Both the position numbers and the translations under genes were made by a program. The notes beneath the pieces are model-generated. The model searched no databases and had not been told where the DNA came from. It worked only from the letters and a program-made list of their open reading frames with translations. From NCBI GenBank assembly GCA_034770075.1, contig CM068378.1:46714508-46778507 (forward strand): DNA of 64,000 nucleotides. The letters run 5' to 3'. This DNA is from Aralia elata. Its lineage: Eukaryota > Streptophyta > Magnoliopsida > Apiales > Araliaceae. Each line of letters starts with the position of its first letter. Positions within the stretch are counted from its first letter, which is position 1. Shown here in pieces: positions 13,301 to 25,282 of the stretch.

Positions 13301-14311
13301 CAACTTTACCCCAAATGATTTGGGCATTACCCAAATCGACCAATTGACCCTCGGTAGGAAGGGGATGGGATGTAAATCGTTTGTCCCTGTCAACGCTGTC
13401 CACCGACTGGGAGTCGCCGGCTGGTCCTTGAGCCGTGTGTCCTCACCGGTCTAATCGTCGCGCGCTTGAACCCTTGGTCTCTTCGACAGCTGGCTTGGTC
13501 CTTGGGTTAGTCCGCCGGTCGCTTGACACCTCCCCTGCTCCATCCGATGGTTGCTCACGCTGTCGCCGGCGCACGCCTGGCGACTCTCTCTCTCCCTCTC
13601 GTCCCGTCCGATTGATGGCTTGGGTCTTCAAATCCCCTTTTTCCTTGACTGATTTCGTCTGATTGAGGGTTTGGGGGATTTGATTTCTTTTGCCGGTTAA
13701 CCCCAATTTAGCCTACCGCTTTCCCAAATAGCGTGGATCTAACCCAACTGAAAATGGAATTGGGCTTAACCCATCTGAACTTAAACCAACCCGGTCGGCA
13801 AGAAAGGAAATGGATAAGGAATGGGCTCAGCCCATTTGGCTTGGCCCACAGAGAATTAGAAAGGATATTGGGCTTAATTAAAACTTGGGTTCAATCGAAT
13901 AAAAAAAAAAAAAACAATGGGTCAATCTAAATAAAAGAAAAATGATCCAAATTAAATTAACCACATTGCATTTCTAATATTCTAAATCAAATAACTAAAC
14001 CAATAAATTATTTATTTAAAATATTTATTTTAACCATAATTCTTTATTCGAATCATTTAAATCCGATAATGATAAAATTATTTATTTATTAATTTATTCC
14101 CAATTTTCTTGCAATTAATCTCTTAGGGTTAGCCCATTAAATCAAACTATTAATGAGTCCTTTCTAATACAAAAAAATTATTGGACCATATAATTATTTA
14201 ATTAAATAATTATTCTTACATAGATCCAAATTAAATTCGTAAAATTAAATAAAACGAATTTCATATATTAAAATAATTCAATACAATGTTTAGAAATTCC
14301 TGGACATTACA
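10376..14311 (-). repeat. 5' LTR of the minus-strand chromovirus
   Basis: Partner of 795-4729. Visible differences from it include gtaccctta for gtactctta near 10543, aagaag for aataag near 11326, and extra A residues in the run near 13900. It contains the second AT-rich block (11571-12590). The high similarity suggests a fairly recent insertion. Confidence 0.95.
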
Positions 14312-15442
14312 GGAGGCAACCCATAATTTAATTCCATTAATTTGAATTTTTATGATTTTTAGAAGTATGTAGCATTTTTAGTTCTTTTGATAGTAGTAAT
14401 TTGTTATTTTATATTTTTATAGGACACACTTCATTGTTGCAGTTCATTGGTTCAATTAGGAAGGCTTAACACATAAAGCTTCATGGTTATAGGGCAGCGC
14501 GACCGCGCCTAAAATGCATAGGAAGCTAGCGCGGCCGCGCCTATTTCCAAAAGCTTAAATTTTCTTGCTGTCAGAGCAGCGCGGCCGCGCCCAATTTACA
14601 ATGGAAACCAGCGCGGTCGCGCCCATTTCCAGAACTCACAAACCTTCGTCTGCCATACCAGCGCGACCGCGCCCAATTTAGGCCAATTTCAAGCGCGGCC
14701 GCACCGCGATCGATTTCCAGTTTTTAAAAAGGGTCAGAGACCCGACCCATTCAACCTTTTATTTCTTTCTTCCCGCTTGGACTCTCATTCTCCTATTCCT
14801 ATTCATAATAGAAATCGTTTATAACCCCCACCACTCTCCTATTCCAAATCAAAATCCTATTCTACTCTTCTCATCGAACAAATCCGAACCGAACTCAATT
14901 CTCTCTCTTTCTTCATCCCCAGTTCGTGAGTAAACCCTAATTATCTCTCTCTTCTCCCCAATTGAAACCACAGTCAAGTCTCTACATCCCACCATCACCA
15001 AATCAAAACAGTTACATCTATAACTGATACTTTCCACTAAATTCTCCATTACCATTGCGAAGCAACCAAGACATTGATAGTAGAATTGTGGGGCGACATT
15101 CAAGTAGTGTATGGTACGAGATTGAGTCCTATCGCAAGTAACAATTCAAGTTGGGGGATATTGGGATAGTAACTGCTTTCTAATTACTATTACTATTGCT
15201 TGTGTTGCATTGAATTAGTTGGGTTCATGCATTCAATTGGTTGTGACTGCTGGGATTGTATTGGGCATCTTCCATACCATACAGAGTATTATTTTCTGGG
15301 TACAAACAGAGTACACTCCATCTGTGTGTTAAACATATTGAGTGAGTATTTTATCAAGTGTGAAACAGTTAGGGGACTTGTTTGCGGTGTTTTGATTTCT
15401 GATACTCTCAAGGTGTGTGACTGAATCTGTGATAACATAATA
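14312..15442 (+). other. Tat/Athila host spacer between integrase and accessory gene
   Basis: The host element resumes here with ggaggcaaccc. The stretch is non-coding. It contains a six-word GC palindrome array (14497-14705), a C/T-rich leader-like segment near 14760-14960, and a purine-rich tract caagttgggggat at 15147-15159 resembling Tat-type polypurine tracts. Long spacers between integrase and the 3' LTR are usual for this lineage. Confidence 0.6.
14497..14705. repeat. Array of six GC-rich palindromic words, 32/50 bp spacing
   Basis: Words of the form GCGCGGCCGCGCC start at 14497, 14529, 14579, 14611, 14661 and 14693. The steps are 32, 50, 32, 50, 32, giving an 82 bp higher-order unit. 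The 19 and 37 bp spacers are related but strongly diverged, whereas the words differ at only one or two positions (GACC or GGTC in the core). With the preceding base most words read AGCG-CGGCCG-CGCC. Confidence 0.85.
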
Positions 15443-16612
15443 ATGGCATCAAAGCGTCAACGTGGAAAATCTTCTCAGCCCCGTACTGAACCAGTTACTT
15501 TTGATGATAATCGACTTGTCTTTGCTAAAGCTGAGGAGTTTTATCAGCGAGTCCTGTTAGGGAAAACATTTGTGTTGGAACGCGGACTCAAGCTAGATCC
15601 TAGGTTGGATGGGCAGATGATGAGTATGATTCGGGCCATGGGTTGGCTGCTATTTGTTGATCCTCCTTTGGCAACCCCGATATTGATAGTTCAAGGGTTT
15701 TATGCCAATGCAAAGATCACTAAGGATGGCACTACTTTTGTGAGGGGGCATCAGGTTTCCTACACTAAAGACAGTATCAATGAATTATTCCATTTGCCCA
15801 CTGTTCAACCTAACGATCCTGATTGGTTATATGCCATAAGATGGGACGCGAAATTGGATGATATCATGAATGTCTTGTGCAAGCCAGGCACAGTGTGGAC
15901 TACTAAGTAGGGAACAGATTAGAAGTTACATTTTCCACACACGGCCTTAAGTCGATATGGGGAGGCATGGTACAGCTTCATATGTGCCAATCTGATACCA
16001 ACACGGCACCAGAATGATGTGACCAAGGATCAAGCTATCTTGTTGTACGGGATTGTGAAGGGCAGAAAAATAGATGTCGGGCATGTAATTAATCAATCTA
16101 TTCACCGGTATCTGCAAGGTGGTGCTTCAGGTGGGATCCCGCATGCATCAGTTATATCGTGGTTATGTATTGTTGCTGGGGTGCAGTGGGATGATGGCGA
16201 GCCCTTGCAGCTTCCTATGAATACAATTGACCATGCTACTATTGAGAAGTATAAAGTCTGGACTGGTGCTCCTTCTCATTCCCGTGGGGCGGGATTTCTT
16301 CTAGCTGATCAGAGTGAAAGTGCGGAGGCGTCTGATCAACCTATGGCAAAACCCGGTTAGGCGGTAAATGTGTCTCAGGCTAGATTAGACCAGATGGAGA
16401 GGCGTATGTACCGGTGGATGGATGCTATTCACAACAGCATGGCTGAACTCCGATCCTTCTCGACGCAGCTATCTGATAATTTTTCTCAAGCTTTTTCTCA
16501 ATTGGGTGTCCAAGTCGAATTCTCAATATTTAGTACTGCCCCAGCTTACCCTCCCCCGGACACACCTTCAAATGATGATGGGGAGGTTGCGGATGATGCT
16601 GCCTCGGATTAG
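15443..16612 (+). pseudogene. 3' accessory gene of Tat/Athila element, 'putative plant transposon protein' family
   Basis: A single frame of about 390 codons with stops at 15908-15910, 15920-15922 and 16358-16360. It starts with ATG and a basic stretch (ASKRQRGKSSQ). The body resembles proteins annotated in plant genomes as putative plant transposon proteins: a VLLGKTFVLERG-like N-terminal block, the region around FPHTALSRYGEAWYSF, and a block near ILLYGIVKGRKIDVG. A low-complexity, acidic C-terminus (GEVADDAASD) follows. Such genes sit downstream of integrase in Tat/Athila elements; their role is not established. The family call comes from memory of similar proteins, not from a search. Confidence 0.72.
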
Positions 16613-16910
16613 GGGAGTTCTTCTGTTCTTTCCTTGTTACTATTTTTCCAATGAGGGCATTGTTTGTCGTAAGTTTGGGGGGTTTTGTGGTTGTTTTTGT
16701 TTTTGTTTAGCATGTTAGTTAATTTTGGGCATTATATCTGTTAGCATGTTGGCATATAGTTGCTTGAGGGTTAGTGCATTATCATACTTGTTTGCATTGG
16801 ATGTGTATTGTGCGTATTTAGTTTGTTTGCATGAATTCAATCGATGGGCTGGTTTGATTTTGGCTCGGCCAATGATGAGATTAGTTTTACTTGTTAACTT
16901 GGGCAGTGTT
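16613..16910 (+). other. Tat/Athila 3' tail with polypurine-like tract
   Basis: Non-coding, T/G-rich. It holds aagtttgggggg at 16671-16682, a good polypurine-tract candidate for the host element. Its last bases gtgtt (16906-16910) form the TSD of the next element. Confidence 0.5.
16906..16910. repeat. Target-site duplication gtgtt, left copy
   Basis: Matches gtgtt at 28087-28091. The shared flank extends to cagtgtt, so 5 to 7 bp are shared. Confidence 0.9.
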
Positions 16911-16938
16911 TGTAATGGATAAATTAATTGCGTTGTGA

Positions 16939-16980
16939 TTCTGGGGACATAATCCTTTTGAGGGAAGGATGTAACGAATG
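16939..16980 (+). repeat. Polypurine tract plus LTR-start copy inside the LTR
   Basis: Reads ttctggggacataatcc, then agggaagga, then tgtaacgaatg. The same order occurs at 25311-25355 and, as the genuine LTR boundary, at 25249-25293 (62 bp upstream of the internal copy). Confidence 0.75.
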
Positions 16981-18270
16981 CGATTTTTGTGATTAAGTAA
17001 AAATATTTATTGAGATATATAAATATTTTTGTTAATTTATTTATTGAGTAAAATAAATAATTTATAAAGTTATGGTGAAAGAATTTATGTTAAATGCTAT
17101 TTAAATGTGATTTGATGTGATTATTCTAATTTAATTTAATAATTAAATTAGATGATTAAATGATTTATTTGAATAAAGGATTTAGTTGAATAAGATAGTT
17201 TATTTGGTGTTATTGTTATTGGTTAAATGGAATTATTAATTAAATTAGTAAGGATTAATTGAATTTATTTAATAATAAGTTTAATTAAATTAAAAGTGTG
17301 ACAATTAAAACTATATAGTAAAATGGATTATTAAAATAAATGGAGAAAGGTTTTATTTAGTTAAACCAAACAAGGCCTTGTGACCCTTGGTTGGTAAAAA
17401 TAGATTATTTGGTATTTGGGTTTGCCAAACAAGGCCTAACCCTTTGTTTTTCTTTAACTGACAAATTGATAGCTAAGCTACGTTAAAGTTAGTAATCAGT
17501 TTATTTTTTAAAAAGAAAGAAAAAAAACACAGAGTTTAACAAAGAGAAAAAGAGAAGAAAGAAAATACAGAGAAGAAGAGAAAAATTGAGAGTTTTGTGA
17601 ATTGAGAAGGAGAATGAAGAAAATTGCTAAGCTAGGAAATCATCTTGTATAGCTCAAAGGTATAATCCTTTTTAAAAGTTCTTCACGATATTCTTATTAT
17701 TTTACTTCTCTGTATATGATTTCTATTTTACTGTATGTGAATTCATATGCTAAATACATGAATTACTTGGTTATGGTTAATAGTAAACATGTATTAGATG
17801 ATTATATGATGGCTATATATTAATTTGAATATATTAATCCATGAAAGCATGTTTTAGAATGAAGTTTTTGGTTTTACAGAGTCTTACTTTTATGTATGGC
17901 TTATGTGTATGAAATTGATGTTCAATTTGGTTAATAACGGGTGAATTGACAATTGATTATGATTATATGATGAAAAACGAAAAGAATTCAAGTAGAATAG
18001 ATTAAAATGGTTGAACGATGAGTTCACAGTGTTTGATTTCATTAAAATGGCTAAACTATGAATATTTTGTATAAACAGTGAATATTTGGATTCTAATTAG
18101 TTGATTAGGTGTATTATAATGGTTAAATTGGTTAGAAACATGTTGGGTAATTGTTTTCTAGCATATTTGATGTCTGGGTAAGTTTAAATTATGTATTGGA
18201 TGGTAGAATTTGAAAATTTTGGCTTAGGATTTCACTGGTTCGCGAACTGTAGGAGATGACTGCCGAGTCT

Positions 18271-18397
18271 CTCGCCCCGGCGAGAGAAATGAACTGTAAA
18301 TCTTCGCCCCGGCGAGAATATTGTTAAGAAAATCTTCGCCCCAGCGAGGTCTCGCCCCGACGAGCTTTTTGTTAAGGAATATTCTCGCCCCGGCGAG
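18271..18397. repeat. Array of five ctcgccccggcgag words
   Basis: Word starts are at 18271, 18303, 18335, 18351 and 18384, giving steps 32, 32, 16, 33. Each word is an inverted repeat with CTCGCC and GGCGAG arms. Variants carry cagcgag and cgacgag. Confidence 0.85.
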
Positions 18398-19735
18398 GGA
18401 ACAGTAGCTGAAATTTTAAATTTTTTATTTTTCTTTGTGATTTTACTATGATGCTATAAACAAGTTTAAAACTTAAATTAAGGTATAAAGTGACTAATAA
18501 GATACCACGAAGGTTGTTAAGCAAGTACTTGATGATTATCGAATGTCAATCGAGATGTTATAATAAAATAGGATAAGAACGAGATGTAAACATATATTAT
18601 TCTGTAACTAATTATTGTTACCATTTTATAATCGGAATGTATAGGGTGATTAAGGGACATGAATTTAATCTGTAATCTACGCACGAGGCAAGTTTTTCCT
18701 CCTTTAAACTTGTTATTTCCTTTAAAGCAAGTTTACTTTCATTGTGCAAGTTTATTAACCTTAGCTTATTATTACTCAAGCAAGGTTGTTATCATGGCAA
18801 GTGTTTATATTTAGTTCAGTAATTTGTTGTTCGATCATTGATTGTTATTCAAACTTTGAACAGAATTTCTATTGTACAAACCTTATTGATGAATCAAATG
18901 TTTAGAGACTAGCAAACCCTAATTGATTCAGCTAGTCCTTAGTTGATGAGCGTTCTAAAGACTTAGAATATTTTAAAATTGATCTGAACCAAGTTCCTTT
19001 TGGTACGGATTTTGATGCTAAATTGAGATGAACAACCCTAATATAGGGGATTAATTACGCGACAACATTAAAATGTTTGTGCACAATACATTGTACAAAG
19101 GGCTGATCCCCCTGAGTACGAGATGGATGGTCCATAGTCTATAAGACTGTTAAAGGTTACGGTAGAAATACTTGTTAACCTAGGACATAGTTCGAGGTCT
19201 TGTGACCCTCAGATACAATTTTAAACCTTGAATTCTATAATCAGTTCTTGAGCCAAGTATCCTATTAAGCTTTCATCTCTCGATTGGTTATTGATTGAAT
19301 TCAGAAAACTACAATACCTCGGTTGAAATCTATTTCGTTAATTATTTAATTGTTATCGTTATTATGCTTGTGGGTAATTGTTTGCTCACTCTTGCACTAA
19401 AACATTGCAGCTAAGACTAAGAAATCGGACGAGCCGTCCACAAGTAAAGGCAAGGGCAAGATGCCGAAGTAGCAAGAGACCTGTTACACATTTGATGTTT
19501 ATTTGTAACAAGACTTATTTTAAATTACGTTTTATTTCCGCATTGATGTAATAGAGGTTAGATAACCTAGGATTTGTTTGATTAAGAGATTTGAGATGTA
19601 ACCCCTTTTTGTGGGAAGATATTTCATTCAGTTTAATTATATTATCTTTATTACGGGTAGTTAGTCATGAATGTATGGTATAGTGAACACTAAGTTTGTG
19701 GAGTTGAAGTACCCGTATTTGGGAGTGTCACGGGT

Positions 19736-19747
19736 TGGTATCAGAGC
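19736..19747 (+). promoter_or_regulatory. Primer-binding site, initiator Met-tRNA type
   Basis: TGGTATCAGAGC, a few bases after the 5' LTR end. Confidence 0.9.
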
Positions 19748-19970
19748 TGATAGGTTTTGAACCTTTAGGTGAGGAAAACCTTAGGGTAGTAGCCTTTTAG
19801 AAGATAGAGAATATAGTGGTGATAAACTCTTATCGAGTTCTAAGGAATGAATTACGGAAATTCATAAAAGACAATAAAATGATTATGTGTTATGTGCTTA
19901 TTTGATAACAAACTTATGTGCTCGCAAGTATTATCGAGTAGTAATTAAAACTTAAAATTTTGTTGTCAGG

Positions 19971-20489
19971 ATGACTGATAGAGGAGAACCCAGCCAGGCT
20001 AGGGAGGAGGAGCCCCGGGATATTCATGTAGTTCGGGAGCAGTTAGTGTAGAGGGAGCCATCCCCATTAATCATAGTTGTAGGTCCCGAGTACGAGTTAG
20101 AATATCAAGTTGTGGAATATCAAGCCGCTCTAGAGCAGAAGGATGTCAAGATCCAAGACCTTTCATCATGTCTTGCAGAGGTCGAGCAGAGATTAGCTCA
20201 GTCTGAGTACCGACGAGGCCGATTATTGGCTAGGAGTGAAATTGTATAAGATGAGTTGAAATAGGAGACAGCTAAGCGAGCTAGAGCTGAAGATGCTTGG
20301 CTGAGGGAGGCTAATCGCGCAGATCGTGTTGAATGTGAGGTGCGGTCAAAGAAGGCCAAGATTGATGAGATGGAGTATATTTTTCACACCACAGTAGATA
20401 GAACTCAGGATCGAGTTCATCGTCATCCAGATATAATGGGTCGAAGGATGGTGACTCGTATTATGGAGCAGGAAGCTGTGTCATCGTAG
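19971..20489 (+). pseudogene. Upstream coiled-coil ORF ('ORF0') before gag, three stops
   Basis: A frame of 172 codons from ATG at 19971 to TAG at 20487-20489, with internal stops at 20049-20051, 20247-20249 and 20262-20264. The product is acidic and basic by turns, rich in Glu, Arg, Ala and Gln, with heptad-like spacing (VEYQAALEQKDVKIQDLSS and RLAQSEYRRGRLLARSE), so a coiled coil is likely. The C-terminus is basic (HRHPDIMGRRMVTRIM). Position and style match the frame at 9841-10167 in the other chromovirus. No known domain recognised. Confidence 0.55.
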
Positions 20490-20740
20490 ATTAGGATTAG
20501 AGATGCTAGTATGATAATCTATGAAGTTAATAAGTTGTAAATCCCAGTTGTATATAACAAGATAGAATAATGATGTAATCCTGGAACTTTATGATTTCAG
20601 GATAGATGATGTAAATAACTATGATGCTATTTTATTATGTTTTGAGCAGTAAATGAATAAAAATGCGAAAGTTTATCAGATGTGCTATGTGTTAAGTGTT
20701 GTTTATAAATGTTTAAGTTAAGACTTAAATGTTTGAGTAA
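20490..20740 (+). other. Leader between coiled-coil frame and gag
   Basis: AT-rich non-coding spacer; nothing else recognised. Confidence 0.5.
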
Positions 20741-20779
20741 TTGAATAATAATCTAATAGCACGAATTCTTAACAGTAAG

Positions 20780-23700
20780 ATGCTACCAAGAAGACAAACC
20801 CGTCAACAGACCCCTGAGGGATCCACCAATAACAACGAAGAAGTCAACGCTAATCCAATGCAGCAGCTGGTAAATCTGCTAGCGGGAGCATTTGCGAATC
20901 AACCCCAAGCCCAGGCCACAACTTTTAAAGATTTCAAGGCTGTTGGACCCCCAGAATTTCAAGGGTCTATGAATCTGATCGAGGCACAAACCTGAGTCAT
21001 GGAGATGGAGAAAGTGTTTGATGTCGCTAGGGTCAATGAGGACCAGAAAACTGCATTTGCAACATTTATGCTCAAATCAGAAGCAAGTTACTGGTGGCAA
21101 GCTAATAAAACCAGAGGAGGGCAAGGGATAATAACGTGGGAGCGATTTAAGGAAATATGGAGGTACAGTTTCTAGAGTTGAAGCAAGGTACCATGACGGT
21201 ACCTGAGTATGCTGCAAAATTCAATGAGTTGGCAAGGTTTGCGCCATATCAGGTCAACACAGATGAGCGAAAGGCTAGAAGGTTTGAGCAGGGACTGAAG
21301 CCCTGGCTGTATAGCCGAGTTTCAATGTTTCAACTGAATTTATTTGCGGCAGTGTTAGAAAAGGCGATTATCGCTGAAAGAGGGAGTGATGCTCTGTCTA
21401 AATACAATCAAGAGCAGAAGAAAAAGAAGAGTGAGAATGATAATAAAGCAAGTGCTAGCCATAGTGGCAGCAATCAAAAGAGAAAGTGGAGTGAGAGTAA
21501 CTCTGGTGGCAGTCAGCAGGGAAGTCAGAAAAAGAAGGTGGAGGCATGCAGTAGTTGTGGAAAGAATCATGTGGGTGTTTGTTTGAAGGGTAAGAGAGTG
21601 TGCTTTAACTGCGGACAGGAGGGTCATATCGCACCGAATTGCCCTAGTCCGAAGAAGGGCGCATGTTTTATTTGCGGGTCGAAGGATCACTTTGCTCGGG
21701 ATTGCCCTAAGAAAGCTACAGGTGGAGTTAGTGCAGGAAAGGAGAACAACAGTGGAGGCAATCTGACTATCACAGGACCGACGCAGCCCAATCGACCTAC
21801 CGCTCGAACATTCAACATGACGGTGTAGGATGCTATGCAGTCAAAGGATGTGGTGTCAGGTATCATTCCGGTCAATAGTGTAAATGCTTACGTATTATTT
21901 GATTCGGGTGCTACTTGCTCATTTATATCCGATCATTTTGCTAAGAAATTAGAGTTACCTCAGGAAGAGTTAGATTACCCTATGAATATAGAAATTGCGA
22001 ATAGGGAAGTGATTCCTGTTAAGTTTGTCCACAAAAACTGTCAGGTAGACATTAAGGGTCATGTGATGACAGTAAACTTGATCCCAATTCGTCTTGGGGA
22101 GTTTGACGTCATTCTGGGAATGGATTGGTTGTTCAATCATGGGGCAGTTATTGATTGTCAAAAGAAGTGTGTAAACCTTATGACTCCGCCAAAGGTAGTG
22201 TTTTATGGTAGCAAGTCGCCTAGACAAACGAGTTGTCTGACAATAATGCAGGACAGAAAGATGTTGAGACAAGGATGTGTAAGATATCTAGCCTACATAG
22301 TTGATACCCGAAAGGTGGGAGCAAAGCTGGAGGAGATACCGGTAGTTAGGGATTTTGCGGACGTGTTTCCTGATGATTTGCCAGGATTACCGCCAGATAG
22401 GAAAATTGAGTTTGTAATTGATTTAGCACCGGGTACAGCCCCTATATCAAAAGCCCCATACCGAATGGCTCCAGTAGAAATGAAGGAGTTGATGGTGCAA
22501 TTACAAGAGTTGCTGGATAAAAAGTATATTCAACCGAGCGTTTCGCCGTGGAGAGCGTCGGTGTTATTCGTCAAGAAAAAGGATGGATCAATGCGTCTTT
22601 GCATTGATTATAGAGAGTTGAATAAGGTCACGATTAAAAACAAGTATCCTTTGCCAAGGATCGATGACCTGTTTGACCAATTGAAGGGAGCGAGATATTT
22701 TTCAAAGATAGATCTGCGAAGTGGGTACCATCAGTTAAAGGTGAGAAAGGAAGACATACCAAAGACGGCATTTCGAACTAGATATGGTCACTATGAGTTT
22801 TTGGTTATATCATTTGGTTTAACAAACGCACCTGCAGCATTTATGAACTTAATGAATAGAGTATTCAAACCATTTCTGGATAAGTTTGTGGTGGTATTCA
22901 TAGACGACATTCTGGTCTACTCCAAAACTCAGGAAGAACATGTGGAGCATTTGAGGGTGACACTGGAGGTGTTAAGGAAAGAGAAATTGTATGCAAAATT
23001 TTCAAAGTGCGAATTTTGGTTAGAGCGTGTTCAATTCCTTGGGAATGTTATCGATAAAGACGGGATTTCGGTAGATCCAGCTAAAGTGGAAGCTGTGATG
23101 AACTGGGATCAGCCGAAGACACCGTCAGAGGTGAGGAGTTTCCTAGGTTTGGCAAGTTACTACAGGCGTTTTATTCAAGATTTTTCCAGGATCGCCACTC
23201 CGTTGACGAATTTAACAAGAAAATCAGTGAAGTTCATTTGGACGGAGAAGTGCGAAGAGAGTTTCCAAGAGCTAAAGAAGAGACTAAGTTCGGCACCTGT
23301 GTTGTCTTTGCCAGATGATACAGGAAATTTTGTGGTATATAGTGACGCATTGCATAAAGGACTTGGTTGTGTGCTTATGCAGAATGGTGAGGTTATTGCA
23401 TATGCATCGCACCAACTAAAAGACTATGAAAAAGGGTATCCGACCCATGATTTGGAGTTAGCAGCCGTGGTGTTTGCTTTGAAAATCTGGAGGCACTATC
23501 TCTATGGGGAGAAGTGTGAAATATATACAAACCATAAAAGTCTGAAGTATATTTTCACACAGAAGGATTTGAATATGCGGCAGAGGAGATGGATAGAATT
23601 GATCAAAGACTATGATTGTGAAATTCTATACCATCCCGGGAAGGCGAATGTGGTTGCCGACGCTTTGAGTAGAAAAGGTCAAGAGAAACTATTTTTATTA

Positions 23701-25234
23701 ACTGCTCAGGAGAAGCTCGTAGCGGAAATGGCTAAATTGGAGTTAGAGGTGAAGGGTCTGGCAGAACCTAATGAAAAATTATTTCAGATGGAAACCCAAC
23801 CAACTTTGGTGGAAAAAATGAAGGAAGCACAACTTCAGGATGAGGAATGTGTTAAGATACGAAAAAGAGTGCTTAAGGGAGAAGAGCTTAAATATAAAAT
23901 CGATACAGAAGGGGTGCTGAGATTTGAAGGCAGAATCTGGGTTTCGTCAGTGTTGGAGATCAGAGAGGAGATTTTGAACGAAGCTCATAGCTCAAGATTT
24001 TCGATACACCTGGGAAGTACAAAGATGTACCAGGATCTTCGCCAACATTTCTGGTGGCCAAACATGAAAAGGGAAGTTGCTGAGTGTGTTACGAAGTGCT
24101 TAACTTGTCAGAAAGTTAAAGTAGAGCATCAACGACCAAGTGGTTTGTTACAGCCCTTGGAGATACCAGAATGGAAGTGGGAGCACATCACAATGGACTT
24201 TGTGGTAGGGCTTCCAACTACTCAAAAGTGTTATGACGCAATATGGGTCATAGTTGACAAATTGACGAAATCAGCGCATTTCTTGCCAATCAAAATCAGA
24301 TTCACTCTGGATCAACTGGCGAAATTATACGTCAAAGAGATTATCTCGAGGCACAGAGTTCCAGTATCAATACTGTCAGACAGAGATCCACGTTTTACAT
24401 CGAAATTTTGGAGGAGTCTGCAAGCGTGTTTAGGGACGCAGTTGAGAATGAGTATAACCTACCATCCTCAAACTGATGGCCAGAGTAAGAGAACAATTCA
24501 AATGTTGGAGGATATGCTTCGGGCGTGCGTCATGGATTTTAAAGGCAACTGGGATGATCATTTACCTCTGGTCGAGTTTGCCTATAACAATAGTCATCAC
24601 ACGAGTATTGGAATGCCGCCATATGAAGCGTTGTATGGAAGAAAGTGCATAACTCCGTTATGTTGGGATAAGGTTGGTGAACGTCGCCTATTGGGACCCG
24701 AGCTGATACAACAAACTGCTGAAATCGTCAAAGTGATAAGAGTCAGATTGTTAGCTGCTCAAGACAGGCAGAAAAAGTATGCTGATAAACACCGACAAAA
24801 TAGAGAATTCGACGTCGGCAGTTTTGTGTTTCTCAAAGTATCTCCTTAGAAAGGAAAAATCAGGTTTGGTAAAAAGGGTAAACTCAGTCCATGATTTATT
24901 GGACCTTTTGAGGTGCTGAAAAGAGTGGGTGAGGTAGCTTATGAGGTAGCTTTACCTCCCGAGTTAGACCATATTCATAATGTTTTTTCACATATCCGTG
25001 TTACGACCGTATAAGCCTGATTATAAACATGTAATAGAATATGAACCGATACAGTTTGAGAAAGATTTATCCTATGAAGAGATACCTGTACAGATAGTAG
25101 ACAGGAAAGAGTAGGTTCTCAGAAATAAAGTGATACCTTCTGTTAAGGTAATCTGGAGGAACCACAGTGCTGAAGAAGCTACGTGGGAACTCGAAGAGAA
25201 AATGATGCAGAGTTATCCACAATTGTTTGTTTAA
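20780..25234 (+). pseudogene. gag-pol polyprotein with chromodomain, heavily mutated
   Basis: Starts at the Met of MLPRRQ (20780). A TGA at 20993-20995 replaces an expected Trp. A deletion near 21145-21157 removes part of gag and shifts frame. Two or three CCHC knuckles lie near 21550-21710. A TAG at 21826-21828 precedes protease (DSGAT near 21901). Reverse transcriptase has FIDD at 22897-22908. The RNase H TDH motif is changed to TNH (Asn at 23530-23532). In integrase the SERT glutamate is changed to Lys (24487-24489). Further stops are TAG at 24847-24849 and TGA near 24892. A one-base insertion near 24986 shifts into the chromodomain part, which also has a TAG near 25112 and ends at TAA 25232-25234. 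Domain order matches the 4777-9303 polyprotein. Confidence 0.92.
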
Positions 25235-25269
25235 TCTTTGTATCGCGATTCTGGGGACAAAATCTTTGT

Positions 25270-25282
25270 AAGGAGAGGAGAA
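25270..25282 (+). promoter_or_regulatory. Polypurine tract
   Basis: aaggagaggagaa immediately before the 3' LTR start TGTAACGA. Confidence 0.85.

Larger units (their letters stand above)
795..14311 (-). mobile_element. Chromodomain Ty3/gypsy retrotransposon (Tekay/Del-like), nearly complete
   Basis: Two very similar LTRs of about 3.9 kb (795-4729 and 10376-14311) bound a minus-strand gag-pol region. Outer ends are TG...CA. On the minus strand the order is 5' LTR, primer-binding site (10359-10370), a small coiled-coil frame, gag-protease-RT-RNase H-integrase-chromodomain, polypurine tract (4730-4744), 3' LTR. The integrase C-terminus with a chromodomain places it among plant chromoviruses, closest to the Tekay/Del type by eye. 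It lies inside the Tat/Athila host: flanks are cttga on the left and ggagg on the right, so no 5 bp TSD is visible. Confidence 0.95.
16911..19732 (+). repeat. 5' LTR of the plus-strand chromovirus
   Basis: Starts tgtaatgg and ends tgtcacg (CA mutated to CG, or ending two bases earlier). Near its start it contains a second copy of a polypurine tract plus LTR-start sequence (16939-16980). It also holds the ctcgccccggcgag word array (18271-18397) and a conserved block near 19020-19215. Confidence 0.92.

Noticed and set aside
14497..14705. CRISPR-like repeat-spacer array
   Set aside because: Words are only 13 bp, spacing alternates 32/50, the spacers are related to each other, there are no cas genes, and the context is a plant retroelement.
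19736..19747. tRNA gene
   Set aside because: Only the 12-base complement of the tRNA 3' end is present here and at the other primer-binding sites; no cloverleaf.
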